Below, one piece after another: positions 14,801-26,900 of a DNA stretch of 64,000 nt; within the stretch, counting starts at the first letter, position 1, and each line of letters starts with the position of its first letter. Position numbers and translations under genes: made by a program. Origin of the DNA: Rachycentron canadum (lineage: Eukaryota; Chordata; Actinopteri; Carangiformes; Rachycentridae). The stretch is from contig CM076659.1 of NCBI GenBank assembly GCA_038496675.1, positions 15,555,574 through 15,619,573 on the forward strand. Reading direction: 5' to 3'. The notes beneath the pieces are model-generated. The model was not told where the DNA came from and did not search any database. It saw only the letters and a list, made by a program, of their open reading frames with translations.

Positions 14801-15618
14801 GCGGTAGCAGCAAGCCTGTTCCTTCTCCTCGGCCCGCCGCGACCATTTGTTCCATTAACCAATCTCCTGGAGCCTCTGGTGCAAACACACACACACATCC
14901 ACAGGCATACATACTTCAACAACTGCTTGCACAGCTCATGCCACACATGGCCCTCCATCCTTCTTTCCATCCTTCCCTCCCTCCTCTCCTCTCCTCCAGA
15001 CGCACGCACCATCTTTCTTCGTGGAGGCCATATGGCCCAGTGAAGCCTGTGGATCTACAGGCACATCTGCGTATATGTTGCTGCTCTCCTTAAAGGGCTG
15101 CACCATGAGCTGTGGGCTCACACACACACACACACACTGCTGTCACTTTTTGTGGATAAGCAAGCGTTGGTGTTATGTTGGTCTGTCTTACATGTGTGTG
15201 TCTGTGTGTGAGAGTCTGTGTATGTGACCTAAGTGTGTACAAGCGTAGTGATAATTGGTGAAACAGCCTGAGAACAGCTGTGGGGTGAGAAAAGGTTGCG
15301 TGGTGTTTGGTACAGAAAGCAAAGGGGAGGAGGAAAAAACAGAAGAGGAGATAAAGAAGAGAGGAATAAAGTTACAGAATAAAAGAAGGTCAAAGGGAAA
15401 AGGGAAAAGAAAAGTGAAAAGAGATGAGAAGGAGGGAGGAAGACAAGAGAGGAGGAGAGGGCAGGGGGGGACAGTTACAGTTGAGGAGCAGTGGATGTAA
15501 ATCTGAAGTCAACTTTTCTCTGCATCAATCAAGAAATCCTCTCTATTCACAAAGACTGACCTTTTATCACTTTCTATTTTGTCTTACAAAGATAAAAAAT
15601 ATTTTTATATACAAATAG

Positions 15619-15655
<37 letters not shown>

Positions 15656-18600
15656 GTGAGCCCTGAGAAAAAAAGTTGTGATTTCCAGTTAAAAAAAAAA
15701 AAAAAAAAAAGCAGCACTACAGTACTACAGTGTCACGGACGGTTGTATATTTCCTCTGATTGCGTCTCTTTAACAAAGTGGTTACATTCAGAACTCTTTC
15801 TGCAAACCAGATATTAATGAATCTAATTTCTTAATAATTATTTAAAGCATTATTTACACTAAGAAAAAGAATCGACAAGAGTGAGAAATATTTTACGAGG
15901 CATAATAACCTTCTCAAGCGTTCCAGATATTTATTAATAGATAAGATTGTTTCTTCACACTGGTGTTCTCACTAAGATCTTTCTCTCTGAATTAATTGGC
16001 ACTAAGATTTTTGCTTCTGTCAGAATTGTATCAAAATGTCTTTTTTTTTTTTAATTACTTAAATAAATCGCATAACAATGATGAGTCAAAATTATTAATA
16101 AAACAAATTTTGTATTTTTGTTGTTTAGATCTTAACTTAAATTAGTAAAATAATGCAAATTCCTTCTCTGCATTTTTTTTTCTTTCTATAATGCTTAATA
16201 ATTGCTTGTAAATATGACAATCACCACCTGCTCACACTGAGAAACAAGCTACCAACAATTTAAACTATATCACCTTAAAAGAGATATTTTACATATTTTT
16301 TTTTTTGTTTCTTCAGCACCAGAAAAATTGCATAAAAACTTAATTAAATGTCAAATTAAATAAAGATTCTAGAAAATAAAGTTGTGGATGGCTTGAAGAG
16401 TCAAAATTAAATCTGTGTTTTTGTTATTTATTTTATTTCTTAAACCAGACTGCTGATTAAAAAAGACAAAAGACATATAACCGTTAAATTTATCATTTAC
16501 AGTAACTGGCTTCGTATCTTCCCAAACTCTCTGCTCTCTTGCTCCATCTCTCCACCCTCCGTTCTATCCCTTCCCTTATTTCCAACCAAAAAAACAAAAA
16601 AACAACAACACAGAAATAGTGAAATAAATAATTAAATGGTGCAGCAAAACATTGTGTGCTAAAACCCCTGTGTAGTTTGGCAATCAGCTTGCCCATGTAA
16701 AAATAAATCAAGCTGATTTTCCAAATGTTTTGTGCGTGGTGCGCTGTTGCCGCTCTTCGCAGCACAGATTGCAGGCCGATGGAGAGGCTGTGGGGAGGGG
16801 CGGGGCGCTGGATATTGAACCCACTTGCACCAGCTTGTTAACACATACACCTTAACCCCCGAGCGGTGCAGCGGGGCGCCCACCAAGCACTCAGGGCCTG
16901 CAGGGACCAACTAACATATACCCAATGTATGGACGCACACACACTGATTACTAGAACATGCATGCTATTCAATGTGAGAACAGTACCATATAGAGAGACA
17001 CTGATGTACCCGCTCATACAGGAATATGTAAACATGCTTACAAACATAATTGCGCACACACACAAAATGAGAGATGTACAAAGTTCTGTCAGAAAAAACA
17101 AAGTTCTGTCCCGTCTCAACAACTTAATCACAACCTGCAAGACATGACTGTAATAAAGCCCTGATAAATACTGTGGATCTCTGTTTTTATTGGTTAGAGC
17201 TAAAACCAAAGTGATAACGATATATTTGTGGCAGGACACCAGCTTTAGAGTTAGCCACCTGAGTAGGATCAGTACAACAAACATCACAAAACTAAGTACC
17301 AGCTGCAACGTTGATCATCGTAAACGTGAGTCATACCTCTCGCCTCTCCTCACAGTCTCTCGCTGTACCTCTGTACAATAAGTCACTTAAACAATTACAA
17401 CATAAATGCCAAAAATACATGTGTTTACTGATCTTAATCAACACGCCCCCAAACATACACACAAATCACATAATAAAATGTGGTCAAGCGGCTTAACAGT
17501 CTCTCCAAAAGTGACCTCATGTAGAACTGAACTCAAGAGATTTTGAAATATCAGGAGGATTCATCAACCAACTAAGTGTCAAAGCAGAAAATAAAACTCA
17601 CTAAATGCCAAGAGTGATTATTGTGGTTCAGATGGGAGAAGAGAGAAGTTAGGTGCCAACTTCCCAGCCAATCCACTTTTGGCAGCCAGATTCCTACTCT
17701 GCTAAACCTCATGAGAACATGCAATAGCAACCCATACACAGACAGACACACACACAGACACACACATACACAAAAATACCACTATAACATATGTGCAGAA
17801 ACATACAGAATATTCATACTTCACACTTCTTGACAACTTAGATTGTTTTTCTTTCTATGAAACACACAAAGAGAGTCGCACACAACCAGGAGACAGCTGT
17901 GACTTGGTAAACTTTGTTTTTTGGCAGCGTGTGACTGTCGACAGGTTAACACCGGTGGGTGGTAGACAATATGTGGTGTCAGTGATGGAGCAGGAGAGAA
18001 GGGTGAGTGAGTGTGTGTGCGTGTGCGTGTGGTTGTATGTAAGACGGAGGTGGAGTTGGGGGGGTAGAGATCCTGCAGAGTGGGGCAACAACACCCACAC
18101 ACTCTTGCCCACATTGGCAGAGCCAGGCTGTATGCCAGGCGCCCTGTGGAGACACACACCAACTGGGCTCTACACTCAGGGAGGAAGAGACCCCCGCAAC
18201 GCGCACACAAACTCTCTTCACAAACTATGTACAGATACTGTAACATAAGACAAAGATGAAAGGAGTTTTGTAAGTCAATGTTTAAATATCTCTGTAATCA
18301 CTCTCTACCTTACATATTTACTTTTTGCCATTATTAAGTGAGTTTTACAATTCCAAGTGTAAAACATACACACTTGGTTATTTATATAGTGGTACCAATA
18401 GCATGTCCACTACTTTAGGGCTGCAACCAATAATTATTTTCATTGCTGATTTATCCATTGATTATTTCCTCACCTTATTAATGATGTACTGTTTTCATTT
18501 TGTGGACCACAAAATGAAAACAGTACATCATCAATAGCATTAACTTTAAAATTACTATTATTATTCAATAATTAAAAAAGCAGCAGATTAACTCTTGTCA

Positions 18601-20854
18601 TTGATTGATTTGTCAACTAATCCTTTCAACTTAACAAATCATTGCGATGATTCATGACTGTCTGGAATCTCAACTATTAGATGGAAATAGTGAATCAATG
18701 AATAATGGGGCATTGTCTTTGAACACTTTTGCCCTCTAACATATCTATGTCTGTTTTTACCTACACCTTGTGAATGCAACACCCCCTCGTAATTCCTACC
18801 AAAATTGTGACTCATATCACATTCGCTTTATCTGCCAAAAATAATCCCAATATGATTTGTCTTTGCATATCGTGCAGCCCTCCTTTTGAGTTTAGCTCAG
18901 TTGGTTCAGATGACACCAAACCAGTCACAATTTATCATGAATTATCTCCTTGTTAAATGAATTATTCATTTGAGCCATGGAGGAGTGAAGCAATACAGCC
19001 ATAAATAGTTCATCTGATATATGTCCACTTAACACCCTAATTTTAAAGCCTAATCATTGTTCTGTGTTGCATCTACATTAGACATGCTGGGCATGAATGC
19101 AGTTATATTGCTGTGTGGACCACCACAAGTGCCTTATGAGAGAAAAAAAAGTTGTTTTTAATCAGAGAGCAGTTTGACAGTGCAGCCTGATGAGGCAGAC
19201 AATGTTGTCTCTATACAGTGAGCAGGAGAATAAACTGCTGGTGACACAAAAACCACCGTGTCAACAAACATTAAATCCTTAAAAAATAAACATTAGACGT
19301 AAAGAAAACGGGCTGGCTGATGACAGATTGTGAAGAAAAATTTACTTTTTTGTCAGGCCTGCTGCCATGTACCACAAATGAAAGAAATTTAAACTACCAT
19401 TATTTTGGGGTTTTGATTCGTGTGTGAAAATACACAGTGTAATAAACAATTTAATTTATGTTACTTTTAAAAAAAAAATTAACAAATCATTGATCTATAA
19501 ATCAGGCGTATATTTGTTAGTGAACAAATATGAATAAAAAATGCAATAAATAAGACTGTGGTGTATGTACAGTTTGAGTAGTTGGGCGTATTTTGTGTAG
19601 TTGCTCACCTTTCCTTCATTCTCTGGTGCATGCGACCGTGCTGGACACACTGTTCCTCCATGCCAGAGCAGCGAGCTTTCAAACTCTTCACCGTCTCCTC
19701 TAGGTGTTGCTTCTCCAGGGCCACCTGCTCTAGTTCGCTCCTGCACACACACACACACAGTTGATATAAATCCTACAATTATGGCAGCATTAATGTACCT
19801 TACTAATGTACCAATACAATGCAAACAGAATAAAATACTGAAGCTAGTGCTTTACGTCCAGTATAGCTTTGTTGGTTATATAAGGTTATTTGTAGTATAA
19901 CATTATTACTAGAAATATAACATGCTTCATAGTATAAGACCAAAGAAAGACAAGATACACATACAGACACTATATAAATGTCATAAGTAAAATTTAACAT
20001 AATGAAAACTATGCAAAGTAAAGTCTAAACACTTTTTAAATGAGTCTAATGTAGTCTGTGGTCATACCCTGTTGACAAGTTCATTGCTTTTTTGATTTTT
20101 TTCTTCTTTTTTTTTTTCCAAGTAATTTACTATGGAAATGTATTTATGCAAAGTTAAATCATGTTTTCCAACTGATAAGTGACATCAGATAATGACACCT
20201 TTAACTCTTGAAACCTAAACCTAAGTCTGACCAATGGCAAACCCTTTTTTTGGATTTTGCCTTTTTTGGTGGCGAGTAAAGAAATCAGCAGGAGACAGAA
20301 AGAAAGGGGGGTATGACTTGCATTGAAGGTCCTCAGCCAGACGCTGCAGTTATTTTTCTTATTCATCTCTCTGCAACTGTCTCAGTGTAACCTCACTCAG
20401 CCCGACTGATACCATCCAGCAGGACTTTAAACGCTACACTAGGCTTAGACTCCAGGAGCTCAAACAGCCCGAGGCAGAAAACACACCAACACCACACTGC
20501 TGCTAAACTACATGACACACACATCCTTCATAGCAGTGTGTCAGCATGAATGTGAAAACCTACGCATAGAGGGGTATTAAGGGATGTGGTTATTTCTGTG
20601 TACATATACAGTAGGTGTATTTACTACTGATGTCCATCCATAGGAAAATACACAGTGTATATCAGAGTGTGTGTTCTATGCACGTGTCCTATGGCTGGTG
20701 AGGCCAGTGCGGTCTGGCAGGGCCAGATTGGGGGCTGTCATGTGACTAATGTGCAGCACAGCTCCAACAGCTGACAGGACACTGGGCCCAGGGTCACTCT
20801 CATACACACACAAATGCATGCAGGCGCATGCATGTGCACGCACACGCACACGCA

Positions 20855-20895
<41 letters not shown>

Positions 20896-20911
20896 GCACG
20901 CACGCACACGC

Positions 20912-20975
<64 letters not shown>

Positions 20976-23900
20976 CCCAGATGGAGAGCTGTGCAGGCCT
21001 GCTGTGACTACTGTAGCATCAGGTTAACAAGAAAACAGGTCAGACTGGAAAGCAGTATGTAGTGTGTTGACATGCTCTGTCTGAACTGCCTGAATAGATG
21101 ATGCTTCATGAAATGATAACATGGATGTCCAACAGATCAGGGAATATGCCGATGCCAATGGAAAAGAGGCTGTGTGTTTCTACATTTTCATGGAAAAATA
21201 GGAAAATTAATTTGTTAGGATTTAACCCAGAGTCAGAAAGCAAATGAGTGGAAGAAGACAGAGGCATAATTAAGTGACTGAATGAATGTGAAACAGAAAA
21301 CACTGACCGACTAGTTTCTGTCAGCTCTTCCAGCTTGGCCCCTAGATTGCAGCACTCCTCCTTCAGCTTCCTAATCAGGGAATTCTGGGAACTCAGCAGA
21401 CCATCCAGATCTCCAACTGTGATCAGTCGGGGACAAGCTTCAGTTACAATGAGTTTAACCATCATACGTGACTTCATGTAGCTTTCAAACATACTAATAG
21501 AGGTTCAAGCAATATACTGAAATTCATACATTGTGAAACTCAACAAGCTGCCTCAAGGATCTGTTTTCACTGAACACCGCCATTAATCACTCTAATAATC
21601 AATCCTTGATTAGCGCATATGTAGATGTAGTTTGTATGTATTTCAGTTTCAGTATCAATAACTGCAAAGAACATCTGTGTCATTTTGAAAATTAAGATAA
21701 AGTATTACAGACACTGCATATTGCTGTCTATGCCCAGTCTATATCCCATAACCATTTACTGTGTGCTGTTACTACATGTACTACATATGCATAGTATTTA
21801 GAGTATCTAGTACAACTATATAGTATCTGTCTCCAGACCACCACCAAATTTGAGCCAAGCCCAGCTAACTTCTTCTAACTGAATACTTAAACATACTGTT
21901 TAAGCTTTAAACATAAATCTTACTAAACTTCAACTTCTTCTGAAACTGCGAATATTGTGAAATTAACAGGACAACCTCAAAAGAAGATGTGAACAAACAG
22001 TGTCTGAAAAACAGTGAGAAGTGTCAGCTTAAATTCAGCATAATGAAATAGCCGTAAAATAAAAGCTTTCTTTAGATTTACTGTGTTGCAAGTTTCAATT
22101 CTAGGGAATTTTCGAAATAATTATACCAAAGTAAGCGCTAATAAGTGTTAACAACACTAGAATAACATAAAGAAGAGCAACAAAACAGATACAGTAGTGG
22201 ATGTTAACATAAGGAGAAAAAAAACATCACGCAGTAGATGTATGTATGACATTTTGTTATTTATTAACACTGTTAATACAAATTATATTTACATTTGGAA
22301 TTAAGAGTTTTGTATAAAAAGACTAAGTGAATAAATGTGTAAAGTACTTGGAAAGAAACTAGTGGTGGATGACTGTTCACAAGCCCACACAGGGAATCCA
22401 TGCACAGACAAAACCTGACATCACACAAAAGTGAAATAACACTCTAAAGTGAGTGTTATCAGCTGCAGCATACTTCAGGACTGCAATGAAGTGTCAGAGG
22501 AGTTTCTTTGTCACAAAGAAAAGACCAAAACTGTGACTAAGATTTGTGTGATCCTTTGTGATCTGCATATATTGTGAGAAGAAAAAACTATTCAACTGTC
22601 ATTTTTATTTCAAATTCAAATATCAGAGCAAGTTAAATTGGAGGTTTTACACTACCTCCTCATTTCAGTGTAGCATATCAAACGTGTCTGAATTCAGAAT
22701 TTAAAAAGTCACCTTTTTTAGGTTATCTCATTGAGGATTTCAGGATTTAATTTTGGTTATGCTTTCATTTAACTAAAGTTACATTTTAGGAGAAAAAGGG
22801 TTCATGGTACTGTATGTGACTGTAAAGAGTACATTTCCAAAATCAGGCCAACCAAATGGCCTCTCATACCTTGTCTACAACAATAAAATCTATTGTTACA
22901 AATACTGCAGCGAAAGCAAGTTTCTTTGAATGAATTTCCAAAAATGCTTTTGTCGACATACGCATTAGAGTCAAAACAGTTCACACAACAGGAGGAGATG
23001 TACAGAAAAAAGCAGAAACACAGAGAATGGAGAATGGAAATATAAAGTGCGTGAGTGGGGTAAAACGAGATGGAGATAGAGAGGGGACTGTTGTTTGAAA
23101 GCGCTTTCTTTCTCCTTTCCACCCTTCCTGCCACGTCCTCAACCGCTCATGGGGGCCTCTTTCTGAACAATCCAACACTGGGCTTTCATCATTCCTTTGA
23201 AATGATCCACGTTCCGCTCTCCAACATATGTCTGCTCTTTTAAAATAACAATGGCTGCCGTTTGGATTGAGGCAATGATCCACCTGCTCCAGCATTCTGT
23301 TACATTCAACCGAAACCAAAAACACCAAGGACTCGCAGTCTTTGAAAAGTAACTCGGGCTTCTGAAGAGTTTTTTTTTTTTTTGCATACAGTAGACATAG
23401 TAGATGGCACATCTTTGCACTATTATATATACCATTGAACTGCAGGAAATTCAACTCTGTCATTTCTCTCTATGTGCTATTAAACTACAAAGGAGGTAAT
23501 TATGGCAGGTGTAAAGGCCAATACACAATGATGTTTCTTTCTAGTTTGTTTCTAGTGCGGAATGTGATATTTACTTTTTACTGCCTGTACATTGCACTTC
23601 CGAGTGAGTTGCTAATAACCTTTTTCCCCACTCTATACACCATCCTAAAATCACTACCATAGATAATGCATGGAGGGCAGAAACTGGATGCTGCAGAGAA
23701 TGAAACTTAACTACACAAACTCACAGACGTGCACACACACGTACACGCAACAAAGTTTGGTCAGTGCTGAAAAAGTTGCATGAAGAATGCTAATTAGCGG
23801 AACAGGCTTTGAATGCGTCTGGCCATGCGTAGTCCAAAAAGAACCCTGGGACACAGAAACACAGCAGAACTGGCACTGGAAACAAACAGAGGAAAAATGA

Positions 23901-26900
23901 GGGAGGGAAGAGGCATGGCAGGGGAGGGAGGGACGGAGAGAAACAAATATCTGATATCATCTAGAGGCTGCTCTGTACGCATTTACTCAAAAAAGAAACA
24001 TGAAAAAAAATTTCAGAAAAAAGGTGGGAGGGAGCGGAGAAGAAGGGAGAGGGGGACGGATGGATGGAAGGACAAACGGATGGACAGAGAGGCGGGATTT
24101 GGAGAGCAAGAAAGCTAATTATCCAGCTCGTCTGTTGGGTTGCACGGGGAGAGGAAGTGATGCGAGCTACTAAAGGACGTCCACCCCTCCATCCCCTCCC
24201 CATCCACAGTTTCCTGCTGTGCTCTGATGTCAGCTCTCTTTAGACAACATGTGTGCTGCCGACACGCGCCAGAAACAAACCCTTTGTTTATTCCCCCCCT
24301 CCTTCCTCCCTCCATCTCTCCATCCATTCCTCCCTCTATACCCTCCATCTTTGTTCTGCGTACCAGCAGGCTCCCTGTTTGTTGAAGTTAACCACAGGTA
24401 AATAAAAAGATAGGAAAAGGGAGGGAGGGAGAGAAGAGTAGTTGAGGGTGGGTGGTGGGTGGTGGGTGTGAGAGAGGGGCGTCCAGATGGTGCAACAGAT
24501 GTGCTAGCAGCAGCAGCTCTGCTGTGCAGGCAGACAGGGAGCTCTGAGCTGGGTCTCTCTGCACTGCTCCCATCACCTTCCCTCTGCTCTGCCCTGCTAT
24601 TCTCTCTTCTCCTCTTGTGGCTTCTGTTCTGCTCTTTTGAGGTCACTTCAGCTCAGTCTTGTTCAGCTCAGATAATTTGTGTTCCTGTCCATCCCCTCCC
24701 ACTCTTGTCATGTTGTGATGGAGGTTAGCAAGGTGGCACAGTGAGAAGGAAAACCATCCTTCAACTGGAAGATGCAGGTTCAAGACCCCGTTCCAGCAAA
24801 GATCCACCCTGCTGAAGTGTCCTTGAGGAAGAGACTGAAATAGTCCCAGCTCAAGGGCTGTGATTGTGTAGCTGACCCTGACCAGCTCCGTTGTCGCTGT
24901 TTTGCTCCTTGCAGTTCTGGATATTTTGACTCTGTGGGCTCCATCCTATTCATCCCCTACTCCATCTATGTGAGCCAGTTAATATGCCTGTGTACTGTCT
25001 GTGTGCAATTGCGTTTAATAAACCTACTGATATGCAAATTTGAGAACTTACTGCCACGTAACCATGTTGAGACATTGTGTCTCTCTCTCTAGTGTGTGGG
25101 TCTCCACTGAAAACCTTTTAATGCCACTTTTTGAGAAGTCTGATCCCTAATGTCCACCATATGTGTCTTCATCATGGTTCACAGACACAATCTGTTGCAA
25201 TTCAAACTGGTGTGCAAACATCCACCAGAGACATAACTGAAACATTAACTCACTTACTGACATGTTTTTCCACTTCACATGAATTTAAGGTGCAGTGGTG
25301 CATTTCTTCAATTTGTGATTTGGTCTTAACACACAACCAAAACTACCTTTTCTTCTTTGTTTATGTCTCGTCTATCTTTTACTTCTGTGAATACACACTA
25401 TTCAGGAAATACAGATAGATAAGACCACAGTAGATTAAACCAACAAAAGCTCAGACACAAGCTATATATTAGACTAATCATAAAGTGTGTATTTGATACT
25501 TTTGCAAAATTAATTATGTTGGCAAAACAACTGGAGACAAAATGTGGCTACTGGCTACTTGAAAACCACTGAAATGCTTCAGTGCACAGTCAAATTGTAA
25601 AAGAGACTTGGCCGAGCTGTCGCACAACGAAACCACGATGCAGCCACATACAGTGTACACCCAGTATGAGTTTACATCACAGACGCATTTCAATTAATAG
25701 CTCAGTTTGCTGATGAGAACTGTATGGAGGGCGAAGGCAAGGTGGGTCTCAAGAGATACTGAGAGGGGAAACATGAGATATATTTGATAAAGTCAAAGAG
25801 GGTAGAACGAGAGGGTGAGCTATGACAAGGAGACAGTAGACAAGACGTTTAGCCAACAACACTGTTGTTGGTGTGCACTGACCTCTCTGCTGGTGTTGAG
25901 CCTCTGTTTGCTCCAGCAACACAACCAGCTCTCTCTCCCTTTGCTGCGCTGAAAGCCTTGCAGATGTCATTTCCTCCTCATGGACCCGTTCTGCACTCTC
26001 TCTATCCTGTCTGGGGAAAAGAATTAATAAAAAATTTTAAAAAATTAAATAACATTCATTCTTACAATAAACACTAGTGAACAATTCAAGTCTGATATCA
26101 GCTGATCACTAGTCTGGCCATTTATTGTGATAATAATACCAGAGGTCACCTCCAGCATCGGTAAAATCCATTCTCATTCAAACGGTGTCACTAAATGTTA
26201 GTTTGTGCTTATGAGTGATCACTTCTGTTGTGGGCCGTAAAAACATTTCCACATACTGTCAGCAACAACATATTTATTTTATCATGAAAATGATAAAATA
26301 TTGAGTTATTTGGAAACATTATCTTTTAATCTGTTTTTTTTTATCCGTTATTTTCACAAATAACAATGATATAAACAAACAAATAATCACTGACATTAAC
26401 TGACAGCAGACAGTATCCAAATCATGTGCTTTGTGCTCAAGTGGCTTCTTATTAAGAAGAATACTACCTTAAAATCTAACTTAGAAAATCATATACTGTA
26501 CATGTGCAGCTGTGAAAGATGATTTGTGTGAAAAGGAAGAAAAACACAGAGGTGAGAGAGAAAGCAGGAGGAGAGCACACACCGTCCGACAAGAGAATTA
26601 AAGAGAGGACAGAAAGGAGAATGACAGAAAAGACTTGGGGGGTAGAAGGGTAGAAGTGTCAGGCCACTGTCAGCTTGAAGACCCCTGAGTGATACTGCAG
26701 CTGTCTACAAAACACAGACACGCACACACGCACACAGACACGCACACACACAGATGATGTACATCGATCCATTACATACCAGTCCAAACTGAAAGCTTTG
26801 TCCTCTGATTGAATAAAAAGAAAGGATACATTTCTGAACATGATTACAGACAAGAAAAGATTAGTCTCGGCTGTGATATTAATTTGCTTAAGATACTTGT

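Larger units (their letters stand above)
4334..19608 (-). other. sdccag8 intron 16 (15.3 kb)
   Basis: This large intron contains many (CA)n/(GT)n and poly-A/T tracts and several fish repeats (near 4.93, 5.46 and 18.4 kb). It also holds two near-perfect inverted repeats (10,494-10,563 and 18,477-18,535) and GC-rich blocks at about 7.0-7.56, 9.2-9.54, 13.5-13.8 and 14.58-15.1 kb. No nested gene could be supported. The longer frames are translations of simple repeats. Confidence 0.85.

Noticed and set aside
14413..15093. 226-codon open frame on the plus strand
   Set aside because: Much of it is translated CA repeats (THTH) and CpG-rich DNA, with no family resemblance. It looks like an open frame by composition.
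16838..17308. 156-codon open frame on the minus strand
   Set aside because: The frame has an irregular hydrophobic composition from CA/GT-rich DNA, no recognisable domain, and a position inside a large intron. It is most likely chance.
26659..26853. Possible extra sdccag8 exon between exons 13 and 14 (QYHSGVFKLTVA)
   Set aside because: Human SDCCAG8 has no sequence here. Exon 13 joins exon 14 perfectly in phase, and the frame ends in a stop without a donor.
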